Positions 63,148 through 64,000 of a stretch of DNA of 64,000 nucleotides are shown piece by piece (within the stretch, counting starts at the first letter, position 1; every line of letters starts with the position of its first letter). Source of the DNA: Siderastrea siderea (lineage: Eukaryota > Cnidaria > Anthozoa > Scleractinia > Rhizangiidae); contig OZ034972.1 in assembly GCA_964030785.1 (NCBI GenBank), positions 17,083,183 to 17,147,182 on the forward strand. Direction: 5' to 3'. Below the pieces are notes generated by a model. It worked only from the letters and a program-made list of their open reading frames with translations. It did not search any database and had not been told where the DNA came from. A program made the translations under genes and the position numbers.

Positions 63148-64000
63148 TAATGTTTCCAACCCATGAGAAACAAGAACACAACAATGATATGTGGGTAAGG
63201 GGTTAGGAATGAAGTACTCCAGTAGCAGGCCAGTGAAACTAAATGCCATCAATAAATGAATCACTAATCCGGCTTGGTAAGGGGGTCAAAGCCCCGTCCT
63301 CTGCAGGTCACAAAGTCCTGGGAGAGGTTCCTAATCCTCTTCGGGGCTGCAGTCACAATACCCCAAAAGAGGTCCTTACTCCCTTTCAGGGCTGCAGGTC
63401 ACAATATCCTGAAAAGGTCCCTACTCCCCCTCAGGGCTGCAGGTCACAATACCCTGAAAGAGGTTCCTAGTGCTAAGGGAGTTTAGACTCATGGTTACCA
63501 TGGCAACCCATCAATTCTGTGACTCTATGGGGCCAAGAGTGCCTGTATGGGAGCACTTCATCCCCACAAATACACAAAATGTATTCCCCATAGACGAAAC
63601 AACCCCAACCCCGAAAATAAGTAATTAATTAACTAATTAAAGGTATCACCTAACAACTGATGGGATACCCCAGAAAGAAGGGAATGTGGGCACTGAACAT
63701 ATCTTTCGTAGCAGTAAGAGGACCACCGCCCAAGTGTTTTTATTAGCCAAGGGGGAAGGCCCACAGAAGCAGAGGTTGTGGCAGCCCCAATTCTATAGCT
63801 ATGTCCTGCATACTGAGATGGTTGAAAACCTGACAGAGAGAGAAGCTGCCTAGTTTCAGAGGTAAGTTCCGCTTTTGTGAGGGGAGCCCCAGCCAAGTAC
63901 TGAAAAAGTGGACCTGTTTTGTTCCCCCGGTAGGACAAATAATTTGCTATAGCCAAAACAGGGCAGACCCTCTGGTCAGTCTTTCCAATAACAATAGTCT
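63148..64000 (-). mobile_element. YR retrotransposon B, copy B4 (cut by window end)
   Basis: 3' end of a fourth B copy with the same left edge (AGTCCCT/TAATG). Includes the minisatellite (63,300-63,470), the X-box-like dyad (63,494-63,507) and part of YR. Small variants (CTAATTAAAGG, ACAAAATGTATTCC) match B1. Confidence 0.88.
63633..64000 (-). pseudogene. Tyrosine recombinase of B4, C-terminal part
   Basis: The visible part carries HSYRIG (His and Arg), LGRW and ERYVQ, with stop at 63,633. The rest lies outside the window. Classed as pseudogene only by analogy with B1. Confidence 0.75.

Overview
The window is eukaryotic repeat DNA with no host gene. It has three components: a satellite with a monomer of about 97 bp, and two families of tyrosine-recombinase (YR) retrotransposons, here called A (plus strand) and B (minus strand). 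YR retrotransposons, an SGNH hydrolase reading frame inside A, a SAP-like Gag in B and long satellite arrays fit a metazoan. An aquatic invertebrate such as a cnidarian is my guess from the protein style, at low confidence. I see no rRNA, tRNA, CRISPR or bacterial-type operon.

Layout. Satellite 1-7,621; A1 7,622-13,430; satellite 13,431-13,965; B1 13,966-18,536; satellite 18,537-27,752; A2 27,753-33,806; satellite 33,807-34,438; B2 34,439-38,997; satellite 38,998-44,143; A3 44,144-50,652; satellite 50,653-51,186; B3 51,187-55,786; satellite 55,787-56,210; A4 56,211-62,516; satellite 62,517-63,147; B4 63,148 to the window end. A is always plus, B always minus, and 0.53-0.63 kb of satellite always separates them. 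An A-satellite-B block of about 11 kb is therefore repeated four times in one orientation, with satellite spacers of very different length (9.2, 5.1 and 0.4 kb) between blocks.

Element A (about 6.0-6.5 kb) has the order: terminal repeat A1, SGNH hydrolase, a spacer of short repeats, Gag with zinc knuckle, reverse transcriptase (RT), RNase H, YR, then terminal repeats B1, A2 and B2. The arrangement A1-genes-B1-A2-B2 is the split direct repeat layout known from Ngaro/PAT-type YR retrotransposons. Copy A1 has lost B1-A2, apparently by recombination between B1 and B2. Copies A1 and A4 are near-identical. Element B (about 4.6 kb) has, from right to left, Gag with an N-terminal SAP-like domain, RT, RNase H and YR, with no methyltransferase. 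Every B copy carries the same stop codons and frame changes.

Both families sit at single points inside recognisable satellite monomers, and uninterrupted versions of the same monomers are present elsewhere in the window. Shared lesions, shared flanks and a recombinant junction at about 55,790-55,820 show that the copies multiplied mainly by duplication of whole blocks with the satellite, not by four independent insertions. The retrotransposon pair has become part of a giant higher-order satellite repeat. No copy looks fully functional. A1 and A4 come closest: their Gag-RT-RNase H frame is open for 721 codons and their hydrolase frame is intact.
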